Assembly (NCBI GenBank): GCA_044222395.1
Contig: JBGANK010000010.1
Coordinates: forward strand, 1-64,000
DNA from: JAEUMD01 sp044222395
GTDB lineage: Bacteria > Pseudomonadota > Alphaproteobacteria > Rhizobiales > Hyphomicrobiaceae
Direction: 5' to 3'
DNA: 64,000 nucleotides
This document shows, in pieces, positions 1 to 8,602 of this stretch (the first letter of the stretch is position 1; each line of letters begins with the position of its first letter). Under the pieces are notes generated by a model. That model ran no database searches. It was given only the letters and a program-made list of their open reading frames with translations, and had not been told where the DNA came from. The position numbers and the translations under genes were made by a program.

Positions 1-227
1 GGGGGGCGATCGGCGTGCGCGTCCCGGATCGGTTTCAATCCTGATCGAATCAGTTCAGCCCTGGTGTCTTGCCAGCAGCCACCGCTCGAGAGACGGATTG
101 ACGCCCTCGCAGATGCCACTTGTGGTTTTGCCTCAGGCGATGAGGTTCTAGTCTCAGGAGCCAACGTAGTTCGTGCGATGGTGAGGGCTTTTCAGGGTTT
201 TACTGCTGGGCAAAATTTGCAGCGCGC
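1..227. other. Intergenic or contig edge
   Basis: No convincing gene is seen here. The open frames that cross this stretch have no recognisable motif and run on as shadows of the next gene. The window begins with a run of six G, which could be the end of a contig, but this cannot be proved from the sequence. Confidence 0.4.
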
Positions 228-1091
228 ATGGAGGATGTGGAGTTGCGGGTGGCAGGGACAGTTTCGAGCGGATTCGTCCTCATTGCATTGGCAGCCAATC
301 TCGTCATCGCGCTCGCCAAGTTTGCCGCGTCGGCGTGGACGGGATCCTCGGCCATGTTGGCGGAGGCGATCCATTCGATGGTCGATGCCTGCAGCCAGGC
401 TCTGGTGCTGGTGGGGCTGAAGCGATCGCGGCGGCCGGCCGATCAGGCGCGCGCTTCGGGCGCAGGCAAGGAACTTTATTTCTACAGCTTCGTGGTGGGG
501 GTGCTGCTGTTCTCGATGGCAGCTGGCGTTTCGATTTATGAAGGCGCACACAGATTCGTCGAGCCGCACCCGATCGCGGATCCCAAGCTGAACTATATCG
601 TCCTGGTCGTCGCGATCGTGCTGCAGAGCATCTCGACGTTCACGGTGCTCAGCGAGTTCAGCGCGCGGCAGCGCGGCACCGGGCTGCTGCAGTCGCTGCG
701 GCAAGCGAAGGACGCGGCGCTGTTCACGGTCGTGCTGGAGGCGCTGGCGGCATTGATCGGTCTGGGAATCGCGTTCGTCGGAATTCTCGCCTCGCATACT
801 CTGGGGCTCTATTGGGCTGATGGCGCCGCTTCGATTGCCATCGGGCTCTTGCTCGCGCTGATTGCGGTGTTCATGTCGATCGAAATCCGCTCGGTCCTCG
901 TCGGCGAGGCAGTCTCGGAGGGCGTGCAAGAAGGGCAGCCCGAGGAGACCGGCGAGGCTGCTGGCGTGGCGGGACAGAGCGACGCAAGAGAAGTGCGTGA
1001 CATTGATCAAGACAGCGACGAGGAGCATGCATCGGCGGACGCTCCGCACATGGCGAGGAAGGCCAAGAAGAGCCGGCGGCGGCCGCATTGA
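228..1091 (+). CDS. Cation diffusion facilitator-like membrane protein with unusual charged C-terminus
   Basis: 287 residues resembling the CDF (cation efflux) family, inner-membrane metal/proton antiporters. The first membrane helices contain AEAIHSMVD (about residues 45-53), matching the family HxxxD metal-site pattern with H49 and D53, followed by the loop KRSRRPAD. A conserved SFVVG...YEGAHR stretch lies at 87-109, and WADGAAS near 196-202 keeps an Asp of the late metal site. At 171-175 the usual second acidic residue of the EDSAA pattern is missing (EALAA). The normal C-terminal cytoplasmic domain, about 80 residues, is absent. From about residue 235 the chain becomes a charged, repetitive tail ending KKSRRRPH. 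Alternative frames do not restore the normal domain. Start chosen at ATG 228, with only a weak ribosome site. Family membership is fairly sure; activity is uncertain. Confidence 0.75.
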   Translation: MEDVELRVAGTVSSGFVLIALAANLVIALAKFAASAWTGSSAMLAEAIHSMVDACSQALVLVGLKRSRRPADQARASGAGKELYFYSFVVGVLLFSMAAGVSIYEGAHRFVEPHPIADPKLNYIVLVVAIVLQSISTFTVLSEFSARQRGTGLLQSLRQAKDAALFTVVLEALAALIGLGIAFVGILASHTLGLYWADGAASIAIGLLLALIAVFMSIEIRSVLVGEAVSEGVQEGQPEETGEAAGVAGQSDAREVRDIDQDSDEEHASADAPHMARKAKKSRRRPH

Positions 1092-1198
1092 AGGTTTGAA
1101 AGCGAGCTCGGTGCGGATTGGGAGGCAGTATCATGGCGGAGGGCCGCGGCCATCCCCGCCGCCCGTGTACGTTTGAAGCAGGCCGCTCGCGACCGGCC

Positions 1199-1335
1199 TA
1201 GAGCAGTATCCGATCATACGCGATCGCCCACGGCGATCGGCTGATCGGATGGACCTGCTCTAGACTTCGATTCTAGAGCATCCTTATACGACCGGTGAAT
1301 CGCGAAGCGATTCTGTCCGGTCGGATGATGCTCTA
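1199..1335. repeat. Pair of intergenic palindromes (RIME-like)
   Basis: Two adjacent hairpin-forming palindromes lie between convergent genes. The first, 1199-1262, has TAGAGCAG at the left end and CTGCTCTA at the right, and pairs imperfectly inward through ATCCGATCA and CGATCGCC. The second, 1274-1335, starts TAGAGCATC, ends GATGCTCTA and pairs inward through CGACCGG and AATCGC. The TAGAGCA/TGCTCTA ends and intergenic placement match the mosaic palindromic elements common in Rhizobiales. They may also act as a 3'-end structure for the flanking convergent genes, which is inference. Confidence 0.75.
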
Positions 1336-1339
1336 GCAA

Positions 1340-2524
1340 TCAACCGGCATTTCCGGCTCGGGCTTCGGCCGCCCGTGCTGCCGGATTGGTACTGCCAAGC
1401 AATCGCGGATCGGCGAGCAGCCAATCGGCCAGCGTGGTGCCGACAAGGGCGTTGGCGCGCACGTTCCAATGCCAGTCATAGGGGTATTCGAACGGCAGCT
1501 TGTGCTGCGCAAAGTCGCTGCCGAATGTTTCGGTCAGGTCGAGAAACGGAACGCCGACACGGGCCGTGGCTTCGGCAGCGATGGCATTCAATTGAGCGAC
1601 CTTCGCGGTTTGGGCGTCCGGGCGACGGTAGATCGTCTCGCGCACGCCATCCATGGCGACGGCAAGCTTGAACTCATGGCTCACCGCCAGCTTCTGCATC
1701 TCAGCGAGGATGTAGCGCGTGACGCGGGTGATGCGAGCGGGATCATCCAGCTTGCGGACGTCGATCCCGGAAACGATGTGCTCGGGGCTATAGCTTTCAT
1801 CGCCGCCCCAGAAATAGCGCGACACCCACGACTTCAAGGTCAAATAGAGGTTGGTTTCATAGTAGAGGTAGCGGAACATCGCTGACGCGCGAAGCAGATC
1901 GGCAATCGATGGTACGAATCCGATGGGCGCGAATTCGGTCACATGGCCCTGCTCGTCGACATCGACCTTGAGGAAGCTCGAGGCGTAGCGCGTCTTCAGA
2001 AAGCGATAGCTTTCGTCAAAGTCGTTGTGGATCAGCTGGACGAGAACGAGGTCGGGCGAATAGGCCGTCACCTCTCGCCGCAGCACGTGCAGATACTGAC
2101 TCAAAGGTGCGCCGTCCATGCCGAAGCGCAGCACTTCCGCGTCGATGCCCGTCTCCTTCAGGCGCTGCTCGATCAGCTCCGGGAATGCCTGCTCGACATT
2201 GACGGCGCTGGCGTGAACATAACTGTCGCCTATCACGGCGATGCGCAGCCGATCCGGGCTCCTGGTGCGCTCGTAGCGGGGCTTTACCGAGTTCCAGCCA
2301 TCGCTGTTGATCTGGACCGTAGACTCGCGCCCATCGGGGTGTCGGAAGCTGGCGATGCGGCCGGGCTCGTAGCGAACAACGTCATTGATGGTCACATTGG
2401 CGATGACGTCGTCCGGCTTCAGGATCGTGCGGAAGACGGCGAACTCGAGGACGGCCAGAACGGTGAGCAGTGCCGCGAGCGCGAGGGATAAGTTGCCGAG
2501 CCAATGTTTCAACTTCGTACGCAT
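1340..2524 (-). CDS. Membrane-anchored SGNH/GDSL hydrolase-like protein
   Basis: 394 residues from ATG at 2524. That start is preferred because it places one membrane helix (about residues 8-30, LSLALAALLTVLAVLEF) directly at the N-terminus; the frame stays open upstream but gives an unconvincing leader. The body carries the SGNH-hydrolase pattern: block I AVIGDSYVHAS with the nucleophile Ser, a later HNDF block with Asn, and a C-terminal DWHWN block with the Asp-His pair. The family covers esterases and carbohydrate O-acetyl hydrolases acting on lipids or exopolysaccharide, so a periplasm-facing ester hydrolase is likely, with unknown substrate. It stands alone, convergent with the upstream cation-efflux-like gene across paired palindromes. 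Confidence 0.75.
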   Translation of the reverse strand: MRTKLKHWLGNLSLALAALLTVLAVLEFAVFRTILKPDDVIANVTINDVVRYEPGRIASFRHPDGRESTVQINSDGWNSVKPRYERTRSPDRLRIAVIGDSYVHASAVNVEQAFPELIEQRLKETGIDAEVLRFGMDGAPLSQYLHVLRREVTAYSPDLVLVQLIHNDFDESYRFLKTRYASSFLKVDVDEQGHVTEFAPIGFVPSIADLLRASAMFRYLYYETNLYLTLKSWVSRYFWGGDESYSPEHIVSGIDVRKLDDPARITRVTRYILAEMQKLAVSHEFKLAVAMDGVRETIYRRPDAQTAKVAQLNAIAAEATARVGVPFLDLTETFGSDFAQHKLPFEYPYDWHWNVRANALVGTTLADWLLADPRLLGSTNPAARAAEARAGNAG

Positions 2525-2929
2525 CTGATGATCCGGTTCGGGACAGGCACGCGCGAGGGGACTTCGGCGCGGCGTTTCTGGCGTAGTGGCGGCAAGTGCC
2601 GTGCCAGCGCCTGACCGGACTAAAGGGACTGTGGGTGGGGGCGACATGCCTGAACGGCCGGCTGGCGTTTGGCTAAAGCGGACGCGGCGGCCGGTTCGAC
2701 TTTGCGAGCCTGGGTGGCACGGCGACCGGACTCCAGGCATCTCTTGCCAACCGGGGCGCGCGACGTCGCAGAGTGCACGCGATGTCTGGCAGACACGGGC
2801 GATCCGCTGCACGCCTCGGATCCAAATTGCCGTGCACAACCCAGCAGTGGGCCGGCTTGGCGAGGCAACGTCGCCACCGGCTGCACGGCTTCAGTTGTTC
2901 TGGTGCACACGCGGTCTAAATGCGCGGGC

Positions 2930-3481
2930 TCAGAACGGGATCTCGTCGTCGAGGCTCTTGTCGAAGCCGCCCTTGCCGCCGCCGGAACCGCCGCCGCGAC
3001 CGCCGCGTTTGGGCTCTGGCGTGCTCGAGTATCCCTGGTCGTAGCCGCCGCTGAAGCCATTGTCAGCGGCGTACTCAGCCTGTCCGCCTTCCTGCATCGA
3101 GGCGCTGGCGCGACCACCACCTGCGCCCGGTGCGCCGTCAAGCATGGTGAGCGCGCCGCCGAAGCCCTGCAGCACGACCTCGGTCGAGTAGCGGTCCTGG
3201 CCCTGCTGGTCCTGCCATTTGCGGGTCTGAAGCTGGCCCTCGATGTAGACCTTGGAGCCCTTCTTCAGGTAGCGCTCGGCAACGTTGCACAGGCCGTCAT
3301 TGAAGATCACGACGGAGTGCCATTCGGTCTTCTCGCGGCGCTCGCCGGAATTCTTGTCGCGCCAGCTCTCGCTGGTGGCGACGCGCAGGTTGGCGATCTT
3401 GCGACCATCCTGGGTGTGGCGGATTTCCGGATCCTTGCCCAGGTTGCCGACCAGAATGACCTTGTTGACGGAACCGGCCAT
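2930..3481 (-). CDS. ssb: Single-stranded DNA-binding protein
   Basis: 183 residues. Binds single-stranded DNA during replication, repair and recombination and recruits partner proteins through its tail. The N-terminal OB fold (about 1-115) starts MAGSVNKVILVGNLGKDPE and contains TEWHSVVIF and KGSKVYIEGQLQTRKW, all typical of bacterial SSB. A Gly/Gln-rich linker follows, and the chain ends in the acidic tip DDEIPF used for protein docking. Length and architecture are normal. The start is ATG 3481 with a GAAGGAGTTC-type ribosome site just upstream. In many alphaproteobacteria ssb lies back-to-back with uvrA; here uvrA is about 12 kb away. A LexA-type box lies 274 bases upstream. Confidence 0.97.
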   Translation of the reverse strand: MAGSVNKVILVGNLGKDPEIRHTQDGRKIANLRVATSESWRDKNSGERREKTEWHSVVIFNDGLCNVAERYLKKGSKVYIEGQLQTRKWQDQQGQDRYSTEVVLQGFGGALTMLDGAPGAGGGRASASMQEGGQAEYAADNGFSGGYDQGYSSTPEPKRGGRGGGSGGGKGGFDKSLDDEIPF

Positions 3482-3841
3482 GTCGAACTCCTTCGTCTAG
3501 CTTATTGGGCCGCTGCCCGAGGCGCGGCGCTGCTGATCAATTCTCCGACGGTCCGCAGATGCCCCGGAACCGGAACGGATTGGCGTGCTGGTGCTGTCCG
3601 CCAGACCCTACTCTGCGGACGCTGGCGATGCGTGTGGCCTCTCGCCGGTGGCGCGCCTTGTCCACGGATTTCGTGTGCGACCCGCCATCCATCGCGCATC
3701 GAGCCAGCCATCCCCGAGCGAGCCGCCATCCGGTCAGGAATCGCATTCAAGCGTGTTCTTATTATGTTCTGTTTGGTGTCTCGTGTCCAGAGACCTCGTC
3801 GGACCTGCATCGACCTTAAGCACATGCAGCACGCGCACCCC
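3482..3841. other. Intergenic leader region of ssb
   Basis: About 360 bases between the ssb start and the end of the pentapeptide-repeat gene. No convincing gene is present. The only clear signal is the SOS box at 3755-3769. If that box overlaps the ssb promoter, the ssb message has a leader of roughly 250 bases. Confidence 0.5.
3755..3769 (-). promoter_or_regulatory. Alphaproteobacterial SOS (LexA) box upstream of ssb
   Basis: The sequence GTTC-TTATTAT-GTTC is an exact match to the GTTC-N7-GTTC direct repeat bound by LexA in alphaproteobacteria; on the minus strand it reads GAAC-N7-GAAC, as does the box before lexA relative to that gene. It lies 274 bases upstream of the ssb start, beyond the end of the pentapeptide-repeat gene, so ssb is the only gene it could plausibly control. 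The AT-rich spacer could overlap a -10 element; that is inference. Confidence 0.7.
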
Positions 3842-5914
3842 TTAGTTGGCGCCGCGCTTCTTGTCGGTCGCCGCAGTCAGCTCCTGCATGACGCGCGGTG
3901 CGACGCTATTGGCGGCGGCGCAGGTGGTGTCCGACAAGCGCAACTGGATGGCGGCGGCGTCGCCCTGGAACAGGTTCGATTGGGCCCGTCTGGCGATCCC
4001 GGTTGCCACGGAGCCGGTGGCCCAGCGCGGGCGGCACATCTCCTGGGCCAGGAACTCGGTGAGCTGCGCAGCAAACCCCGTGTCGGCTGGGCCGACAACG
4101 TATTGGGCCATCGCAGTGCGCCATGCATTGAAGTCCTGGCTGCCGGTCCAACGCTCGTTGGCGGCCGGGTCGGCGATCGGCGAGAGCGCTTCGGCCACCA
4201 GCCGCTTGACGCGGCCTGGATGCATTGCGTCGATGATCTGACGTATCTCTTTGCGCTCGGTATCGCTGGGCGCCTTGAGTTGGAGGTTGGAGAGATCGGC
4301 GAAGGTCAGCGCGGCGAGTGGCGGCGGGTTGGACGTCCATACCTCGCTGTAGCGGAGATCCACGCCTTGCATCTTGGCTCCGGTCAGATCGGCTCCGTAG
4401 AGCTTGGCCTGCTGCATGTTGGCGCCGGCAAGGTCGGCATCGCGCAGTACGGACGCTTGCAGGTTGGCGTAGTTCAATCCCGTGCCTTGCAAGCCGGCGC
4501 TGGAGAAGTCCGCATACTGGAGCTGGGCGCCGGTCAGGTCGGCGCCCTGCAGCGAGGCGATCAGGAAGTTTGCGCCCTGCGCCTGCACGCCGCCGGTCAT
4601 GTCGACCTTCTGCATCGTCGCGCCAAGGAAACTGGAGCCGGCCAGTGTCGCATAGGTGAGCTTCGCGTCGGAGAGCTGCGCGCTCTCGAGCATGCCGTCG
4701 CTCAAGTCGATGCCGGTCATCTGCGCGCCGTCGAGGCGAGCCCGCGACAGATCGGTCCTGCGGGCATTGGTGCAGTGGGCACGGGTACGGTCGTTGGAGA
4801 GCAGCAGCTCGTTCAGGTCGGCGCAGTGCATCAAGGCGCCGCGCAGATCGGCGCCGACGAAGCTGGCGTCGGAGATGTCGGCATTGGTGAGGTCGGCCTG
4901 GTGCAAGTCGGAGCGGTCGAGCCGCGCGAACGTCAGGTTGCGGCCACGCAGCTTGAGGGTCGGCTCGCCAGGGGTAACGTCCTTGTCGGGAACCAGATCG
5001 GCGTCGGTGACAACGAGGTTGGTGGTGAAGATGCCGAACAGGGCGCCATCGGAATTGGCGCTCACGAACGGCAGGTTGAAGCCGCCGGCCTGGCGACGGC
5101 TGGCACGTCCGGCCTCGTCGGAGATGCCGAGCAGCGAGCGGCTCATGCGGTCGAGCGCCTCGCCCGGCACGGTCGCGGCAAAGAACGACAACAGGCCGAT
5201 CAGCACGAGCACCAGGACGGTCATCGCGAAGCTCGTCGGATGGCTCTTCGTGGTGCGCCAGAAGGCCTGCCAGAACGACGTTTCCGCCCGCATGAGGAAG
5301 ACGCCGATCAGGACCAGCATGGCGATGTCGATCACCAGCACGATGCGGTGGCTCCAGGTGATCGCAACATCATGGTAGGGCAGGAACACGACCTGCATGT
5401 AGAGGATCAGAACCACGGGCAGGACGACGAGCGTGAGCCAGCTCATGGCATGCAGGAAACCGCTCATCACATTGGATCGCTCGGGACCGGCGATGGCCTG
5501 GACGAAAAAGAAGTTGTGCAGCTCCAGACGCAGCGGATGGCGGCGGCGATCACTGGTCTCGAGCAGTCGGATGGCGTGATCGAACTCGAGCGTCTTGCGC
5601 GCCAGGAGAGCCAGCTGCGAGAACACACCCAAATGCAGCAGCACCAGAATGACGGGCGCGAACTCAAAGAATTGAGTGAGCTGGATCGGCACGTCGGCGC
5701 CGGGCAGCTTGACGGGAGTCTCCAGCAGGAGATCGCGATGGCTGACGCCGGCTACCGCCACCATCAGGTAGGCCATCAGGGCCAGGAATATCAGCCATGC
5801 CCTGTTGGCGTTCTCGCTGGAGGAGTTGACGGCCTCGAGCAAGCTATAGGGATTGACCGGGGTTTCGGATTCCACCACGCCACGTGCCTGGTCGACCATG
5901 CGGAACGACTCCAT
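3842..5914 (-). CDS. Multi-pass membrane protein with C-terminal pentapeptide repeats
   Basis: 690 residues. The N-terminal half has about five membrane segments (around 38-57, 83-105, 157-178, 190-208, 230-248) with a His/Phe-rich cytoplasmic stretch (HNFFFVQAIAGPERS). Residues about 320-525 are pentapeptide repeats of the A(D/N)LXX type (for example LHQADLTNADISDASFVGADLRGA split over two units), which fold as a right-handed quadrilateral helix. A C-terminal region of about 160 residues follows, with MAQYVVGPADTGFAAQL and a Cys (EMCRPRW). Pentapeptide modules mediate protein contacts; the role of this membrane-anchored type is not known. The gene is single, divergent from the YkgJ-like gene, with no recognisable operon partner. 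Confidence 0.8.
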   Translation of the reverse strand: MESFRMVDQARGVVESETPVNPYSLLEAVNSSSENANRAWLIFLALMAYLMVAVAGVSHRDLLLETPVKLPGADVPIQLTQFFEFAPVILVLLHLGVFSQLALLARKTLEFDHAIRLLETSDRRRHPLRLELHNFFFVQAIAGPERSNVMSGFLHAMSWLTLVVLPVVLILYMQVVFLPYHDVAITWSHRIVLVIDIAMLVLIGVFLMRAETSFWQAFWRTTKSHPTSFAMTVLVLVLIGLLSFFAATVPGEALDRMSRSLLGISDEAGRASRRQAGGFNLPFVSANSDGALFGIFTTNLVVTDADLVPDKDVTPGEPTLKLRGRNLTFARLDRSDLHQADLTNADISDASFVGADLRGALMHCADLNELLLSNDRTRAHCTNARRTDLSRARLDGAQMTGIDLSDGMLESAQLSDAKLTYATLAGSSFLGATMQKVDMTGGVQAQGANFLIASLQGADLTGAQLQYADFSSAGLQGTGLNYANLQASVLRDADLAGANMQQAKLYGADLTGAKMQGVDLRYSEVWTSNPPPLAALTFADLSNLQLKAPSDTERKEIRQIIDAMHPGRVKRLVAEALSPIADPAANERWTGSQDFNAWRTAMAQYVVGPADTGFAAQLTEFLAQEMCRPRWATGSVATGIARRAQSNLFQGDAAAIQLRLSDTTCAAANSVAPRVMQELTAATDKKRGAN

Positions 5915-6249
5915 TACCTACCCCCTCCGCAAACTGCGACCGACCATAACGGAGAAAGTGTGGCTCGGTCACCACGCAACAGAGGCGGCAAGAGGGCACG
6001 GTTGTCCGTGTTGCGTCATTACGCCATTCCTAGCCGGTTTGCCGCGCGGATTGGCGGTGCGACAGATTGGTAGCAGAACGCGATCCAACGGCTGGCAAAC
6101 TTTTTGCTGCCCAGGGGCGGCTTGGGCCTTGACCTCACCGGCCTGAGCGTTCATCCAACGCCCTCCGCGCGCAGGGGGCACGCCCATCGCACCCGTCGGC
6201 GCGGCCGGATCACCCGATACCCAGACAACGCCTGCCTGAAGGCTGCTCC
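5915..6249. other. Divergent intergenic region
   Basis: About 335 bases between the pentapeptide-repeat gene (minus) and the Cys-cluster gene (plus). It presumably holds both promoters. I see no convincing gene, palindrome or known operator in it. Confidence 0.4.
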
Positions 6250-6618
6250 ATGCCGTTCTACGACTGCCGCAAGTGCCCAGGCTACTGCTGCTCCTATCCC
6301 CTCATCGCACTCGACAAGCGGGACGTGGCGCGTCTAGCCAAGCATCACGGCATGAGCTTCGAGACCGCACGCAAGACCTTCACCAAGAAGGCGCACGGCC
6401 GTCAGTATGCAATGCGGCGCAAGAAGGACGAGATCTTCGGCAAGATCTGCCGCTTCTTCGACACCAAGGAGCGGCGCTGCACGATCTACAAGGCACGGCC
6501 ATCGGTATGCCGATCGTTTCCCGGCGAAGGACGCTGCGGCTACTACGATTTCCTCAAGTTCGAGCGCAATGCCCAGGACGATCCGGAGTTCATCGCGCTC
6601 ACAGATCATAGCGACTGA
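6250..6618 (+). CDS. YkgJ-family cysteine-cluster protein
   Basis: 122 residues. The Cys pattern is that of the CxxCxxxCC family (YkgJ/UPF0153): C6, C9, C13 and C14 at the N-terminus (DCRKCPGYCC), then GKICRFFDTKERRCTIYKARPSVCRSFPG in the middle and GRCGYYDF near the end. These cysteines are thought to bind a metal or Fe-S centre. The function is not established. The ATG at 6250 follows GAAGGCTGCTCC. It is followed 45 bases later by a GST-like gene on the same strand, so the two may be co-transcribed. Confidence 0.85.
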   Translation: MPFYDCRKCPGYCCSYPLIALDKRDVARLAKHHGMSFETARKTFTKKAHGRQYAMRRKKDEIFGKICRFFDTKERRCTIYKARPSVCRSFPGEGRCGYYDFLKFERNAQDDPEFIALTDHSD

Positions 6619-6663
6619 TTGGTTTGCGTGCGATGATGGCGCCTTTCGATAATCGAGGTGGCC

Positions 6664-7386
6664 ATGATCACGCTTTACACATTCGGACCCGCCTTCGGGA
6701 TGCCCGACCCGAGCCCATTCGTCATGAAGGCCGAGATTCTGCTCAAGCTGGCCGGCGTGCCGTATCAGACGAAGTCTGCGGATGTGCGCAAGGCGCCCAA
6801 GGGCAAGCTGCCTTTCATTCGCGATGCCAGCGGAACGGTCGTCGCGGATTCCACGCTGATCCGCTTCCACCTCGAGCGCCATCTGGGAATCGATTTCGAT
6901 GCGGGTCTTTCACCCAACGCGCGCGGCATCGCCTGGGCGGTCGAAAAGATGTGCGAGGATCATCTCTACTGGGTGGGAATGCGCGATCGCTGGCTCGACG
7001 ACAAAAACTTCGACAAAGGTCCGCGACACTTCTTCGATCCGCTGCCGCGTTTACTGCGACCCGTCATCGCGTCAAAGGTGCGCCGCGACGTGAAGAAGTC
7101 GCTGTGGGCGCATGGCCTTGGCCGGCATTCGCCTGCTGAAATGGACGAGATCGCCGCGCGCGGTATCCAGGCCCTCGCCGATTTCCTAGGCGAGAAGCAC
7201 TTCCTCATGGGAGACAAGCCTTGCGGCGCCGACGCCTTCGCCTTTTCGATGACGGCGCACATGCTTTGCGACCATTTCGACAGTTCTTCGCGCGATGTCG
7301 CACTTCGCCATGCCAACCTCATCGCCTATCGCGACCGCGGCATGGCGCTGTGGTTTCCCAAGTTCGCGAAGCCGGCAGCAGCCTGA
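6664..7386 (+). CDS. Glutathione S-transferase-like protein (Fax/metaxin-like subgroup)
   Basis: 240 residues from ATG 6664; GAGG at 6655-6658 gives good spacing for this ATG, better than the in-frame GTG at 6658. An N-terminal thioredoxin-fold domain (about 1-78) starts MITLYTFGPAFGMPDPSPFV and includes KGKLPFIRD with the cis-Pro loop and ADSTLIRFHLE with the Asp-Ser that contacts glutathione-like ligands. The C-terminal all-helical domain ends with KHFLMGDKPCGADAFAFSM, the usual N-capping GDKPxxADA motif. The overall pattern is closest to the bacterial Fax-like GSTs; the substrate is unknown. Possibly co-transcribed with the Cys-cluster gene upstream and convergent with the next gene. Confidence 0.8.
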   Translation: MITLYTFGPAFGMPDPSPFVMKAEILLKLAGVPYQTKSADVRKAPKGKLPFIRDASGTVVADSTLIRFHLERHLGIDFDAGLSPNARGIAWAVEKMCEDHLYWVGMRDRWLDDKNFDKGPRHFFDPLPRLLRPVIASKVRRDVKKSLWAHGLGRHSPAEMDEIAARGIQALADFLGEKHFLMGDKPCGADAFAFSMTAHMLCDHFDSSSRDVALRHANLIAYRDRGMALWFPKFAKPAAA

Positions 7387-7526
7387 GGGCCTCAGGTGGG
7401 CTGGTTGCTAGTCGCGCGGTATTGGCGGACAATGCCGAAACCACGCGTCGAACGAAAAGAGTAGCACGGGTTGGCAGCTCAGGTGTGGTGGGCTTCCAAC
7501 GAAGCACACAAAAGTTCGCCAACTCG

Positions 7527-8579
7527 CTAGCCGCCGCCTGCCCATAGGGCGCACGTGCTGTAGGCGTCGGCATCCATCCAATAGGCTTGGTAGGACTTGA
7601 CGTTTTCCTTTTCCATCAACTCTCGCGTAAGCGCACGGTCGCCACCGAGGCAGGCTAGAGCTGCAGCATAGTTGACGTTGCGTTCGTCAGGGTATGCTTC
7701 GGCCAATTGTCGAAGGCTCGGCCGCATGCGGTCCCAGTTCTTGGTAGCGAACTTGAAGAGGGTGAGCCCGTATTGGTTGCGCATGGCATTGGCGTAGATT
7801 TGTGCATAGACGTCGCGCCGGTCCTTGAGTGCGGGCAGTTCTGATACCCAAGTTGCGTACCTCTCCAAGGCTTGTGCATTCCCGTACCACTTGGGCAAAT
7901 GATAGGTCGAGGCAAGAACTACGAGTTGGACGTTGTCGGGAAAAGCCTCAATTCCTTCGGTCACCAAACGATAAATCTCATCTTCGCCGCCTGCACGCAG
8001 AATGGCGATTTCGACCATCAAGTTGTACCAGTAGGCACTTTTTGCAGCGACTTTCTTGTGCCGGAGCAGGTAGTCGCGTGCCGCTTCGATCTCTGCGAGA
8101 TCGATTGGCTGATCCCTCTTGGCCGAGGGAACCTTGATGGCAGCGCGGTGGTACTCTGCAGCCTGGCTCAGCCGGGTCGAAGCGTATAGCAGATGCGGTA
8201 TTGGCGAGTCTGGTTCGCTCTGGCTCCAACGCGCGTAGACAGATTCAGGCATCATGACGCTGAGCAAGTGGGGCTGGGATTGAGCGAGGTAGCCCACGGG
8301 AGCCGAGTCGCCATCTGCAAACTTCAAGCTCTTCTCCGCAAAGGCGTCGTATATCCTCTTGATGGCGGCATGATCGTGGGTGGCGATTGCCAGCTGCATT
8401 TGTTGGTCAAGGACACCGCGAAACATCGACTGCACTTGTGAATCGGGCAACTTGAGTACTCCGGGGTCGCCGACAATGTCTTTCATCATCTGCTTCGCCA
8501 TCTTTGCATCTATTGCTTCAGCTCTTGGAGCAATAGAAATGGCCATTACCGCACAACAAACTGCGATGAATCTCATCAT
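7527..8579 (-). CDS. Exported alpha-helical repeat protein of unknown function (paralog of the gene at 8603)
   Basis: 350 residues from ATG 8579, which has GGGAAGA upstream; an in-frame GTG lies at 8600. The N-terminus MMRFIAVCCAVMAISIAPRAEA looks like a Sec signal peptide with an AEA cleavage site. The mature part has helix-rich stretches reminiscent of tetratricopeptide-like solenoids, including SAYWYNLMVEIAI, EGIEAFPDNVQLVVLAS and NVNYAAALACLGGDRALTRELM. It ends in a Cys-containing segment, YSTCALWAGGG. The last 200 residues align by eye with the gene just upstream (SHWYVMMLEVRG, FPDEMDVYIGAL, FAAFLCFGGEAEQAHELF), so they are tandem paralogs separated by a few bases. I do not recognise a named family with certainty; DUF4034-like proteins are a possibility. 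GC is lower than in neighbours. Confidence 0.75.
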   Translation of the reverse strand: MMRFIAVCCAVMAISIAPRAEAIDAKMAKQMMKDIVGDPGVLKLPDSQVQSMFRGVLDQQMQLAIATHDHAAIKRIYDAFAEKSLKFADGDSAPVGYLAQSQPHLLSVMMPESVYARWSQSEPDSPIPHLLYASTRLSQAAEYHRAAIKVPSAKRDQPIDLAEIEAARDYLLRHKKVAAKSAYWYNLMVEIAILRAGGEDEIYRLVTEGIEAFPDNVQLVVLASTYHLPKWYGNAQALERYATWVSELPALKDRRDVYAQIYANAMRNQYGLTLFKFATKNWDRMRPSLRQLAEAYPDERNVNYAAALACLGGDRALTRELMEKENVKSYQAYWMDADAYSTCALWAGGG

Positions 8580-8602
8580 AACTGTCTTCCCGAATTTCAC
8601 GT

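Noticed and set aside
192..1088. Minus-strand frame across the cation-efflux gene
   Set aside because: His/Gln/Arg-rich shadow; the plus-strand frame has membrane helices and CDF motifs.
2669..6073. Very long plus-strand open frame of over 1100 codons
   Set aside because: It runs antisense through ssb and the pentapeptide-repeat gene. The protein is repetitive (mirror of the pentapeptides) and has no motif. The minus-strand genes are clearly real.
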